DNA from: Ruminococcus sp. CAG:254
GTDB taxonomy: Bacteria; Bacillota; Clostridia; Oscillospirales; Ruminococcaceae
Length of the DNA: 21,719 nucleotides
Reading direction: 5' to 3'
Assembly (NCBI GenBank): GCA_000433635.1
Contig: HF997975.1
Span: 179,924-201,642, forward strand
Notes under the pieces: model-generated
Seen by the model: only the letters and a program-made list of their open reading frames with translations
Databases searched by the model: none
What the model was told of the DNA's origin: nothing
Translations under genes and position numbers: made by a program
Shown here: positions 1 to 5,146 of the stretch, in pieces
Position numbering within the stretch: position 1 is the stretch's first letter
How the letters are laid out: the number at the start of each line of letters is the position of its first letter

Positions 1-1179
1 CTGCGGATTCAGCCAGCGGAAAATAGTGCCGTCTGTTGGAAACCGATTGCAGAATTGCCGGAACTCTGTCAAGAACCGCATATGCTGCCCGTTTATGAAA
101 AACTCATTGCACGGATGAAACAGGTACGGCAGGAACAGCAGGCGATTTTGTCGCAAATGGTTGCACCGCTGTTGGATTGGTATGCGATTCATAAGAGAGA
201 TTTGCCGTGGCGGAAAGACCAGAACCCCTATCATGTCTGGATTTCAGAAATTATGCTGCAACAGACCCGTGTTGAGGCAGTCAAAGGCTATTATCAGCGA
301 TTCTTGACTGCTTTCCCAACGATACAGGCATTGGCAGAAGCTGCCCCGGAACAGGTGCGGAAATGCTGGGAAGGGCTGGGCTATTATACTCGGGCGAAAA
401 ATTTGCAGCGTGCTGCCCAGCAGATTTTAGAACAATATCACGGAGAATTCCCGACCAAGCACGAAGAAGTTCTTTCCCTGGCTGGAATCGGGGCATATAC
501 AGCTGGGGCGATTTGTTCGATTTGTTACGAACAGCCAACGCCGGCGGTAGATGGAAACGTACTTCGAGTCGTGATGCGGTTGCAGGATGCATTTGATGAG
601 ATTGACCGACCGGATGTGAAACGTGCCGTTACGGAGGCGTTGAAAACCTGCTATCCAGCTGGAAAATGTGGAATGTTTACACAAGCCCTCATGGAACTGG
701 GAGCATTGGTCTGTGTTCCGAATGGAGCACCACACTGTCAAGAATGTCCAGTTGCAGCACTCTGTCGCAGCCGGAAACAGGAAACACAAGCTTTGTTGCC
801 TGTTCGGAAGAAAAAAGCTGCCAGACGAAAAGAACAGCGAGTGGTCTGGATTTTGCAGTGTGGGGAACGGTATGCAGTCTGTCAGCGACCGGAAAGCGGA
901 CTGCTGGCAGGATTATGGGAATTCCCAAACCAGCTGGGAACAATGACAGAAGCCGAAGCGATTCAGCAGGCAAAAAACTGGGGATGCAAACCGATTTCTA
1001 TTGAAAAAACCGCAGCCAAGAAACATATCTTTACGCACATCGAATGGAAGATGTTTGGCGTTTATCTAACCTGTGCTGCTATGCCGGAAATGTTTGTCTG
1101 GAAAACGGCAGCGGAATTGCAGGCGGAATTGACACTGCCCACTGCTTTTCGGCAGTTTTTACAGGAGGAGTTGCAATGA
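1..1179 (+). CDS. mutY: A/G-specific adenine DNA glycosylase MutY, 5' end beyond window
   Basis: Base-excision repair enzyme that removes adenine mispaired with 8-oxoguanine. Counting codons from base 1, the MutY core begins near codon 53. The catalytic Glu is E83 in SEIMLQQT, the helix-hairpin-helix LAGIGAYTAGAI lies at about 160-171, and the catalytic Asp is D184 in PAVDGN. A [4Fe-4S] cysteine set C238-x7-C246-x2-C249-x5-C255 follows, then a C-terminal NUDIX-like 8-oxoG recognition domain (about 275-390). The frame is open without a stop to base 1. In-frame starts at 55 (TTG), 82, 115 and 157 (ATG) all lack a Shine-Dalgarno, whereas other genes here have strong ones, so I annotate the gene as running off the left edge. 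If MutY starts inside the window, ATG 157 best fits the usual family N-terminus. It overlaps the next gene by 4 bp (ATGA). The function is secure; the start is not. Confidence 0.9.
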   Translation: MRIQPAENSAVCWKPIAELPELCQEPHMLPVYEKLIARMKQVRQEQQAILSQMVAPLLDWYAIHKRDLPWRKDQNPYHVWISEIMLQQTRVEAVKGYYQRFLTAFPTIQALAEAAPEQVRKCWEGLGYYTRAKNLQRAAQQILEQYHGEFPTKHEEVLSLAGIGAYTAGAICSICYEQPTPAVDGNVLRVVMRLQDAFDEIDRPDVKRAVTEALKTCYPAGKCGMFTQALMELGALVCVPNGAPHCQECPVAALCRSRKQETQALLPVRKKKAARRKEQRVVWILQCGERYAVCQRPESGLLAGLWEFPNQLGTMTEAEAIQQAKNWGCKPISIEKTAAKKHIFTHIEWKMFGVYLTCAAMPEMFVWKTAAELQAELTLPTAFRQFLQEELQ

Positions 1180-1670
1180 TTTCGATTCGGGTTGCAGAGC
1201 AGGCAGACTTGCCGGCATTGCTACAAATCTATAACGAAGAAGTGCTGCACGGAACGGCAACCTTTGACCTGCATCCAAAGACACTTGCAGAGCGGCAGGT
1301 CTGGTTTGAACAGCATAATCGGGACAATCATCCGTTACTGACTGCGGAACTGGATGGGACGATTGCCGGATATGCGAGTCTTTCTGCCTATGCGGAAAAA
1401 GAGGCGTATTGTTCTACAGTAGAACTTTCTGTCTATGTTGCAAAATTTGCCCAGAGAAAAGGCGTTGCCAGTGCCCTGATGCAGGAAATTTTAGCGATAG
1501 CACAAATAGATGTCCGAATACATTCTGTGGTTTCCATTATTACGGGCGGAAATGCAGCCAGTGAACGGTTGCATGAAAAGTTTGGATTTCAGCGTTGCGG
1601 AATGTTGAAAGAGATGGGAAAGAAGTTCGGGCAGTATTTAGACGTTGTATATTATCAGTTGTTGGTATAA
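1176..1670 (+). CDS. GNAT N-acetyltransferase, phosphinothricin acetyltransferase (PAT/YncA)-like
   Basis: A 164-aa single GNAT domain. It resembles the PAT/MddA family, which acetylates phosphinothricin, methionine sulfoximine or similar amino-acid analogues with acetyl-CoA. Seen: N-terminal IRVAEQADLPALLQIYNEEV, then TATFDL near residue 28, TVELSVYV near 81, the acetyl-CoA loop QRKGVA near 93-98, NAAS..LHEKFGF, and C-terminal GKKFGQYLDVVYYQ, which is typical of this family. The start is ATG 1176, preceded by CAGGAGGAG with good spacing. An ATGA overlap with mutY implies translational coupling and one operon. The frame is open further upstream, but that part is out-of-frame mutY sequence. 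The family is clear; the natural substrate is unknown. Confidence 0.87.
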   Translation: MISIRVAEQADLPALLQIYNEEVLHGTATFDLHPKTLAERQVWFEQHNRDNHPLLTAELDGTIAGYASLSAYAEKEAYCSTVELSVYVAKFAQRKGVASALMQEILAIAQIDVRIHSVVSIITGGNAASERLHEKFGFQRCGMLKEMGKKFGQYLDVVYYQLLV

Positions 1671-1703
1671 GACGATAAAATAAAAAATAGGAGGATGATT
1701 TTA

Positions 1704-2456
1704 ATGAGAGCGGTAATTACTGGTGCAACATCCGGCATTGGAAAAGCAATGGCATGTCAGCTGGCACAGGATGGCTGGAGTTTGGTTCTGACTGGTAGAA
1801 ATCAAACGGTTCTGGAACAGCTGCAAAAGAATCTGCCGACAGCAGTTGAGATTTTGCCGTTAGATTTGGCAGAGGAGGAAGCCCCCTATCAGCTATTTGA
1901 TTTCTGTAAGAAGAAGCGGGTGGATTTGCTGGTGAACAATGCCGGATTTGGAATTTTCGGGCGGTTTACAGAAACCAATTTGCAGGAAGAAATGGATTTG
2001 TTGGCGGTCAATGTGCGAGCTTTGCACATCCTGACGAAACTCTTTTTAAAGAAGTTTCAGGCTCAGAAACACGGTCGGATTTTGAATGTTGCTTCGAGTG
2101 CTGGATTTTTAACAGGGCCATTGCTGTCCTCTTATTATGCCTCGAAAAATTATGTTGTGCGGTTGTCTTTGGCGATTGCAGAGGAACTCCGCCGGCAGCA
2201 TAGTCCGGTTACGATGAGTATTCTTTGCCCTGGGCCAGTCGATACCAATTTCAATGCTCGTGCAGGGGTTTCGTTCAGTGTACCGCCGATGAGCAGCCAG
2301 CAGGTTGCAGCGTATGCACTGGAAAAGACGATGGAAGGGAAATTGCTGATTGTTCCGGGCGTTGGAATGAAACTGGCGTTGTTCGGTGCAAGATTTGTGC
2401 CGCATACATGGCTTTCTGCGATTACCTATGAAGTGCAGAAGAAAAAGTTGAAATAA
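1704..2456 (+). CDS. SDR-family NAD(P)-dependent oxidoreductase
   Basis: A 250-aa classical short-chain dehydrogenase/reductase, about the usual family length. It has a Rossmann nucleotide-binding motif TGATSGIG (residues 6-13), NNAG (78-81), and the catalytic triad S131, Y144 and K148 (YYASK), followed by a PGPVDTNF loop near 180. It probably reduces or oxidises a carbonyl/hydroxyl substrate in the cytoplasm; the sequence does not identify the substrate. The start is ATG 1704, because AGGAGG at 1689-1694 lies 9 nt upstream. The in-frame ATG at 1695 abuts the Shine-Dalgarno and is unlikely to be used. It lies 33 nt after the acetyltransferase, so probably the last gene of the mutY operon, and is followed by a strong hairpin terminator. 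Confidence 0.88.
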   Translation: MRAVITGATSGIGKAMACQLAQDGWSLVLTGRNQTVLEQLQKNLPTAVEILPLDLAEEEAPYQLFDFCKKKRVDLLVNNAGFGIFGRFTETNLQEEMDLLAVNVRALHILTKLFLKKFQAQKHGRILNVASSAGFLTGPLLSSYYASKNYVVRLSLAIAEELRRQHSPVTMSILCPGPVDTNFNARAGVSFSVPPMSSQQVAAYALEKTMEGKLLIVPGVGMKLALFGARFVPHTWLSAITYEVQKKKLK

Positions 2457-2476
2457 ATTTGCATGGAAAATAAAAG

Positions 2477-2519
2477 AACCAGTCGTCCAGAAAATTCATC
2501 TGGATGGCTGGTTTTCTTT
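2477..2519. terminator. Bidirectional intrinsic terminator between convergent genes
   Basis: A 14-bp stem (2477-2490 with 2500-2513, two or three G-T pairs) encloses a 9-nt loop. It is followed by a T-rich run on the + strand and preceded by an A-rich run that serves the - strand. It sits between the dehydrogenase (+) and the acetyltransferase (-), which converge. Confidence 0.85.
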
Positions 2520-2543
2520 GTCGTGCAGCAAGCTGGAATTTAG
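2489..2543. repeat. Imperfect direct repeat, copy A (downstream of GNAT gene)
   Basis: The stretch running from CATCTGGATG through TTCTTTGTCGTGC to TGGAATTT recurs at about 3050-3104, with small substitutions, on the other side of the 2546-2962 gene. Copy A overlaps the terminator hairpin. Edges are approximate, aligned by eye. Confidence 0.6.
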
Positions 2544-2545
2544 TA

Positions 2546-2962
2546 TTACTCGACATGATGAAAAATTTTTAATCTTTGTGCCTCATTTGCCTCAAATCCG
2601 AATTTTTCATAAAAAGGTATCTTATCCGGAACCGCACATAGCTCTACAAAAATATCTGTTCCTTTTACTCCATTGTTATTTATAAACTTTCTTAATTCAT
2701 TTATTAACATTCTTCCAATACCTTTTCCCTGATATTCAGGTCTAACAACAACATCTTTAATATAATAGTTAAGTCCCATATCACCATTCATTCTTGCCAT
2801 AGCAACAATGCAATCTCCGTCCCATATAGAAACTCTAAATAGGGTATGTTTCATTGCTAGCCTTGTTTGCTCAAGAGATGGTCCATTTCCCCATACCGTT
2901 TCCCATAATTCAATAAACTGCTCTGCTGTTAGTTCGTTGTATTTGATTTTTAAATTTAACAT
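2546..2962 (-). CDS. GNAT family N-acetyltransferase
   Basis: A 138-aa single-domain GNAT protein. The acetyl-CoA binding loop is QGKGIG at residues 78-83, preceded by the strand KDVVVRPEY, and the C-terminal PFYEKFGFEA (about 115-124) is the usual last GNAT motif. The acceptor substrate cannot be told from sequence. The start is supported by AGGAGA about 8-10 nt upstream on the - strand. The gene is clearly more AT-rich, with different codon preferences (AAA, ATT, TTA), than mutY or the trp genes. It is flanked by imperfect direct repeats (about 2489-2543 and 3050-3104), which suggests separate acquisition or local duplication. It follows the 3106-3465 gene in the same direction after 143 nt, in which I see no convincing promoter. 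Confidence 0.85.
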   Translation of the reverse strand: MLNLKIKYNELTAEQFIELWETVWGNGPSLEQTRLAMKHTLFRVSIWDGDCIVAMARMNGDMGLNYYIKDVVVRPEYQGKGIGRMLINELRKFINNNGVKGTDIFVELCAVPDKIPFYEKFGFEANEAQRLKIFHHVE

Positions 2963-3049
2963 ATATTATTCTCCTATAATATTTTGCATTTTAAGGTTAA
3001 TCGGATTTATAAATTTCGATTTGTCAAACGCATCTGTTTTTTCATCTGA

Positions 3050-3104
3050 GAAAACTTATCTGGATGTTGATTCTTTGTCGTGCGGTAAAGTGGAATTTCA
3101 ATTT
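3050..3104. repeat. Imperfect direct repeat, copy B (upstream of GNAT gene)
   Basis: Counterpart of the 2489-2543 repeat. It shares ATCTGGATG, TTCTTTGTCGTGC and TGGAATTT in the same order and spacing. It lies just past the stop codon of the 3106-3465 gene, the same place copy A holds relative to the GNAT stop. A weaker third match (GGATGTTGATTCTT then GTC) is at about 15154-15187. Confidence 0.6.
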
Positions 3105-3105
3105 T

Positions 3106-3465
3106 CTATCTTTGATAAAGAATCTCCAAATCACCATCGACAAATCCAGCTGCAATTGCTTCGTATTTTTTTAATGCTTCTGCATACTTTCCATTTGAAA
3201 TATATTGTCTGATCATTTTGCAAGAAACATTTAGAATTTCTTCCCATTCTGCATGTTCTTTCCAGGAAAATCTATTTTCTCCAGAGCAAAATGTTTCTTC
3301 ACAGCACCAATCTTCCTCTTCTTCATCAAAACAGGATGCACCAATCAGTTGTATCGACCAACAGAAATCGGCTTCTTCGTAAAGATTAAAATTGAGGGCT
3401 ACGCCGGGTATGGGCATATTTTCTTCCAATACCCCATTCAGCCATTTTTCAAAAGCTTTATACAT
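3106..3465 (-). CDS. Hypothetical acidic protein, 119 aa
   Basis: I do not recognise a characterised family. The protein is acidic and rich in aromatic residues, Cys and Glu: residues 1-45 carry an N-terminal amphipathic helix and β-strand-like segments (VALNFNLY, WSIQLIG), then an acidic FDEEEEDWCCEE stretch, then a helical C-terminus ending in AAGFVDGDLEILY. There is no signal peptide or membrane segment, so it should be cytosolic. Small acidic proteins of this kind are sometimes immunity or antitoxin partners, but no toxin gene is adjacent and I do not claim this. The start has AAGGAG about 7 nt upstream. It lies 32 nt downstream of the MazG-like gene, probably in one transcript, and shares its AT-rich composition. 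Confidence 0.75.
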   Translation of the reverse strand: MYKAFEKWLNGVLEENMPIPGVALNFNLYEEADFCWSIQLIGASCFDEEEEDWCCEETFCSGENRFSWKEHAEWEEILNVSCKMIRQYISNGKYAEALKKYEAIAAGFVDGDLEILYQR

Positions 3466-3497
3466 CGTTTCTCCTTTGTAATTCGTAAAATCGCCAT

Positions 3498-3803
3498 TTA
3501 ATTATCGGATGATGTTTTTGTTAATACACCATCAACCAACTGATAAACTCTATCTTTATTGATTGCCATCTTCTTCTCTATTTCCGTTTCTAAATCAATA
3601 TCAAGAATTTCGGATAATCCCATAAGATAAATAGCAATATCAGCAAGTTCTTCTCCGACGGTTGTTTTATTTTTACGCCATGCGTCATATGCTTCTGCAA
3701 CCTCACCATAGAGTAAACAAAATTCTTCGTGAACATCTGTAACATTAAAACCCTTATTCAGCTTGTTTTGATATATCTCTTTTTGCATTTCGTTTATTTT
3801 CAT
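3498..3803 (-). CDS. MazG-like nucleotide pyrophosphohydrolase
   Basis: A 101-aa all-alpha NTP pyrophosphatase-like protein. The metal-binding pattern is visible: E27 and the paired acidic residues E34 and E37 in GEVAEA, then E52-x2-D55 in EELAD, followed by K78, N82 and R85 in KKMAINKDR, which resemble the MazG/dUTPase-like substrate-binding residues. Such enzymes hydrolyse (d)NTPs, often non-canonical ones, to monophosphate and PPi. Specificity cannot be read from the sequence. The start is supported by GGAGGAG upstream. It is the first gene of a short - strand group (MazG-like, unknown, GNAT) that begins just past the terminator of tRNA-Ser. The composition is AT-rich relative to the rest of the window. 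Confidence 0.8.
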   Translation of the reverse strand: MKINEMQKEIYQNKLNKGFNVTDVHEEFCLLYGEVAEAYDAWRKNKTTVGEELADIAIYLMGLSEILDIDLETEIEKKMAINKDRVYQLVDGVLTKTSSDN

Positions 3804-3898
3804 TTTTTGTATCTCCTCCAGATTTGGATTTATGGAATACAGCGATTCTCTTCCTCTGAAAAGCCATTTCTGAACCGTTATCTTTCAAAATACCACTT

Positions 3899-3936
3899 AA
3901 AAAAATACCACCGTAATTCGATTAAAATTACGGTGG
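3899..3936 (-). terminator. Terminator of tRNA-Ser
   Basis: Read on the - strand, an 11-bp perfect stem (3926-3936 with 3908-3918) with a 7-nt loop is followed by TA and a seven-T run (3899-3905). It lies 5 nt past the encoded CCA of the tRNA gene. Confidence 0.88.
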
Positions 3937-3941
3937 CCTTT

Positions 3942-4030
3942 TGGCGGAGACGGTGGGATTCGAACCCACGTGCCCTTGCGGACAACCTGATTTCGAGTCA
4001 AGCTCGTTACGACCACTTCGATACGTCTCC
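3942..4030 (-). tRNA. tRNA-Ser(CGA)
   Basis: Class II tRNA read on the - strand. The acceptor GGAGACG (4024-4030) pairs with CGTCTCC (3946-3952), followed by discriminator G and an encoded CCA. The anticodon arm is CTTGA-CTCGAAA-TCAGG with loop anticodon CGA, which reads UCG serine codons. The long variable arm (GTCCGCAAGGGC region) is expected for serine. The T loop GGTTCGAATCCC is canonical. A promoter and a terminator flank it, so it is a single-gene transcription unit. Confidence 0.95.
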
Positions 4031-4075
4031 ATACTGTTGGAATAGCGTCTGAAAAAGAACGCATACTACTTTTAT

Positions 4076-4104
4076 AGTATACCATGCCGTTTGCAGAAAA
4101 GCAA
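4076..4104 (-). promoter_or_regulatory. Promoter of tRNA-Ser
   Basis: On the - strand, TTGCTT (-35, 4099-4104), a 17-bp spacer, then TATACT (-10, 4076-4081). The -10 is about 46 bp from the tRNA 5' end. Confidence 0.75.
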
Positions 4105-4193
4105 GTCCCTCTTGAGAATTTTGTGAAAATCACTGAATCTATGCAGAAATAAAGCTGGTTGATTGTGAAAAATGCTTTTTTTCTGTCGTTTGA

Positions 4194-4222
4194 TTGACAG
4201 CATTTCAAAAAAGTACTAAAAT
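4194..4222 (+). promoter_or_regulatory. Promoter of the Thr-rich/YDN-repeat protein gene
   Basis: TTGACA (4194-4199), a 17-bp spacer and TAAAAT (4217-4222), about 45 bp before the start codon at 4268. A GGAGG ribosome-binding site lies between them. Confidence 0.75.
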
Positions 4223-4267
4223 AATAGTAAAATTCGACTATGATTTTTTTCCATCTGGAGGCTTTTT

Positions 4268-4852
4268 ATGAAAACATCCTTAAAAACAACGATTCAAACA
4301 TTTTGCCATGACCTTTCTGCAAAAACGCGGATTACCGTTCTATGCTGTGGGTGCTTTTTGGTATTGACAGGATTCTTGCTGGTATTTTTAATGCTCTGTC
4401 CGGTGAAGAAAGAAAATCTTTCCAACCATGCCAACGAAAACCTGATGTCTGCCATTACAACCAGTGCTCCAACCGCAACTACAACGGCAGAGGAAACAAC
4501 AACATTCAAGCGGACACGGAAAACAACTGATAAGAAACGTGCTCGTTCCACCACACAGACCACTGTGAAAACAGAACTGATAGAAACCGAAGAACCGCTG
4601 ATGACAGAAGAGAACAGTTTAGACGACCTCTATAGCAATGATTACAATAATAATTATAATTACAACTATGGTTACGATAACAGCTATAACAACGGCTATG
4701 ATAACAGTTATAATAATGGTTATGACAACGGTTATAATAATGGCAATGGTTATTACGAGCCGGCAACTGATGCACCGAATTATGACTCGATTCCAGATCC
4801 GGAACCTGTTCCAAGCGAGGGCGATGCAGGCGGATCGGATCTTGGATTCTAA
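4268..4852 (+). CDS. Membrane-anchored Thr-rich protein with Tyr/Asp/Asn octapeptide repeats
   Basis: A 194-aa protein of no family I recognise. A short basic N-terminus is followed by one hydrophobic segment (about residues 21-44, VLCCGCFLVLTGFLLVFLML). This predicts a single-pass anchor with the rest outside the cell. A Thr/Ala-rich stretch comes next (about 62-110, rich in TTT and TTSA), then an acidic segment, then a low-complexity Asn/Tyr region at about 120-165. That region holds three 8-residue units of type GYDN(S/G)YNN, encoded by 24-bp DNA repeats at 4670-4741. The tail is Pro/Glu/Gly-rich and acidic. The start has GGAGG 6 nt upstream and its own promoter. A surface or cell-wall role is an inference from the topology. 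I see no sortase motif and no catalytic domain. Confidence 0.82.
   Translation: MKTSLKTTIQTFCHDLSAKTRITVLCCGCFLVLTGFLLVFLMLCPVKKENLSNHANENLMSAITTSAPTATTTAEETTTFKRTRKTTDKKRARSTTQTTVKTELIETEEPLMTEENSLDDLYSNDYNNNYNYNYGYDNSYNNGYDNSYNNGYDNGYNNGNGYYEPATDAPNYDSIPDPEPVPSEGDAGGSDLGF
4670..4741 (+). repeat. Three 24-bp in-frame tandem repeats
   Basis: Units 4670-4693, 4694-4717 and 4718-4741 each encode GYDN(S/G)YNN and differ mostly at synonymous T/C third positions. Related degenerate Asn/Tyr codons extend on both sides (about 4641-4755). The repeats lie inside the 4268-4852 gene. Confidence 0.85.
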
Positions 4853-4877
4853 AAAAATAATTTTTTTCAAGTTTCAC

Positions 4878-4906
4878 TTGACAAACTGCAAAAAAACCGT
4901 TATAAT
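4878..4906 (+). promoter_or_regulatory. Consensus promoter of the riboswitch/ATPase unit
   Basis: A perfect TTGACA (4878-4883), 17-bp spacer and TATAAT (4901-4906). The predicted transcription start near 4913 is a few bases before the riboswitch aptamer begins. Confidence 0.9.
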
Positions 4907-4913
4907 AAAATCT

Positions 4914-5116
4914 GTAAAAGGGAGTAGCTGACAAGAATTTGTTTCTTGTTTATGCGGCGTCAATACGATTGCAGATTTCTGCGATCCGCTTCATAAGTTC
5001 AAAGCTATGCCTCGCAAGAATGGCATATGTGGAAAATGGCAAGACTTTTACTGAATAAATGGCAGCCTTAATGGGTGAAGTGTCGATTTATTCAGTAAGA
5101 GCCTTGCCTTTTTTGC
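4914..5116 (+). ncRNA. yybP-ykoY (Mn2+) riboswitch with terminator expression platform
   Basis: The leader carries the conserved pieces of the yybP-ykoY family in the right order: AAAAGGGAGTAGC at 4916-4928, GCGGCGTCAATACG at about 4954-4967, an ATGCC/GGCAT arm near 5010-5032, and GGCAAGACTTTT at 5038-5049. The aptamer closing helix P1 pairs AAAAG (4916-4920) with CTTTT (5045-5049). The same 3' strand is the left arm of a 22-bp hairpin (5038-5059 with 5087-5108, one mismatch) followed by six T (5109-5114). Aptamer P1 and terminator are thus mutually exclusive. Mn2+ binding should hold the aptamer and let transcription continue into the ATPase gene (an ON switch). The family is known to sense Mn2+ and often precedes cation P-type ATPases and MntP-type exporters. 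Confidence 0.9.
5038..5114 (+). terminator. Riboswitch-controlled terminator
   Basis: A 22-bp stem with one A/C mismatch and a 27-nt loop, then T6. It ends 32 nt before the ATPase start codon. Its 5' arm overlaps the aptamer P1 3' strand. Confidence 0.88.
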
Positions 5117-5146
5117 TGTCAAAAAAAGATGAAAGGAAGTTTTCCC

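Noticed and set aside
3942..3965. Attachment-site duplication of the tRNA-Ser 3' end
   Set aside because: I looked for the tRNA 3' end near 2450-2550 and across the AT-rich region and found no copy.
4641..4755. Possible CRISPR-like or structural DNA repeat
   Set aside because: Units are contiguous 24-mers in frame with no spacers; they encode a protein repeat.
4506..4934. Overlapping frames on both strands across the YDN-repeat region
   Set aside because: The repeats avoid stops in several frames. Only the + strand frame 4268-4852 has a promoter, ribosome-binding site, membrane segment and a repeat conserved at protein level.
5129..5146. ATG 5129 as start of the P-type ATPase
   Set aside because: No Shine-Dalgarno; AAAGGAAG is ideally placed for ATG 5147 instead.
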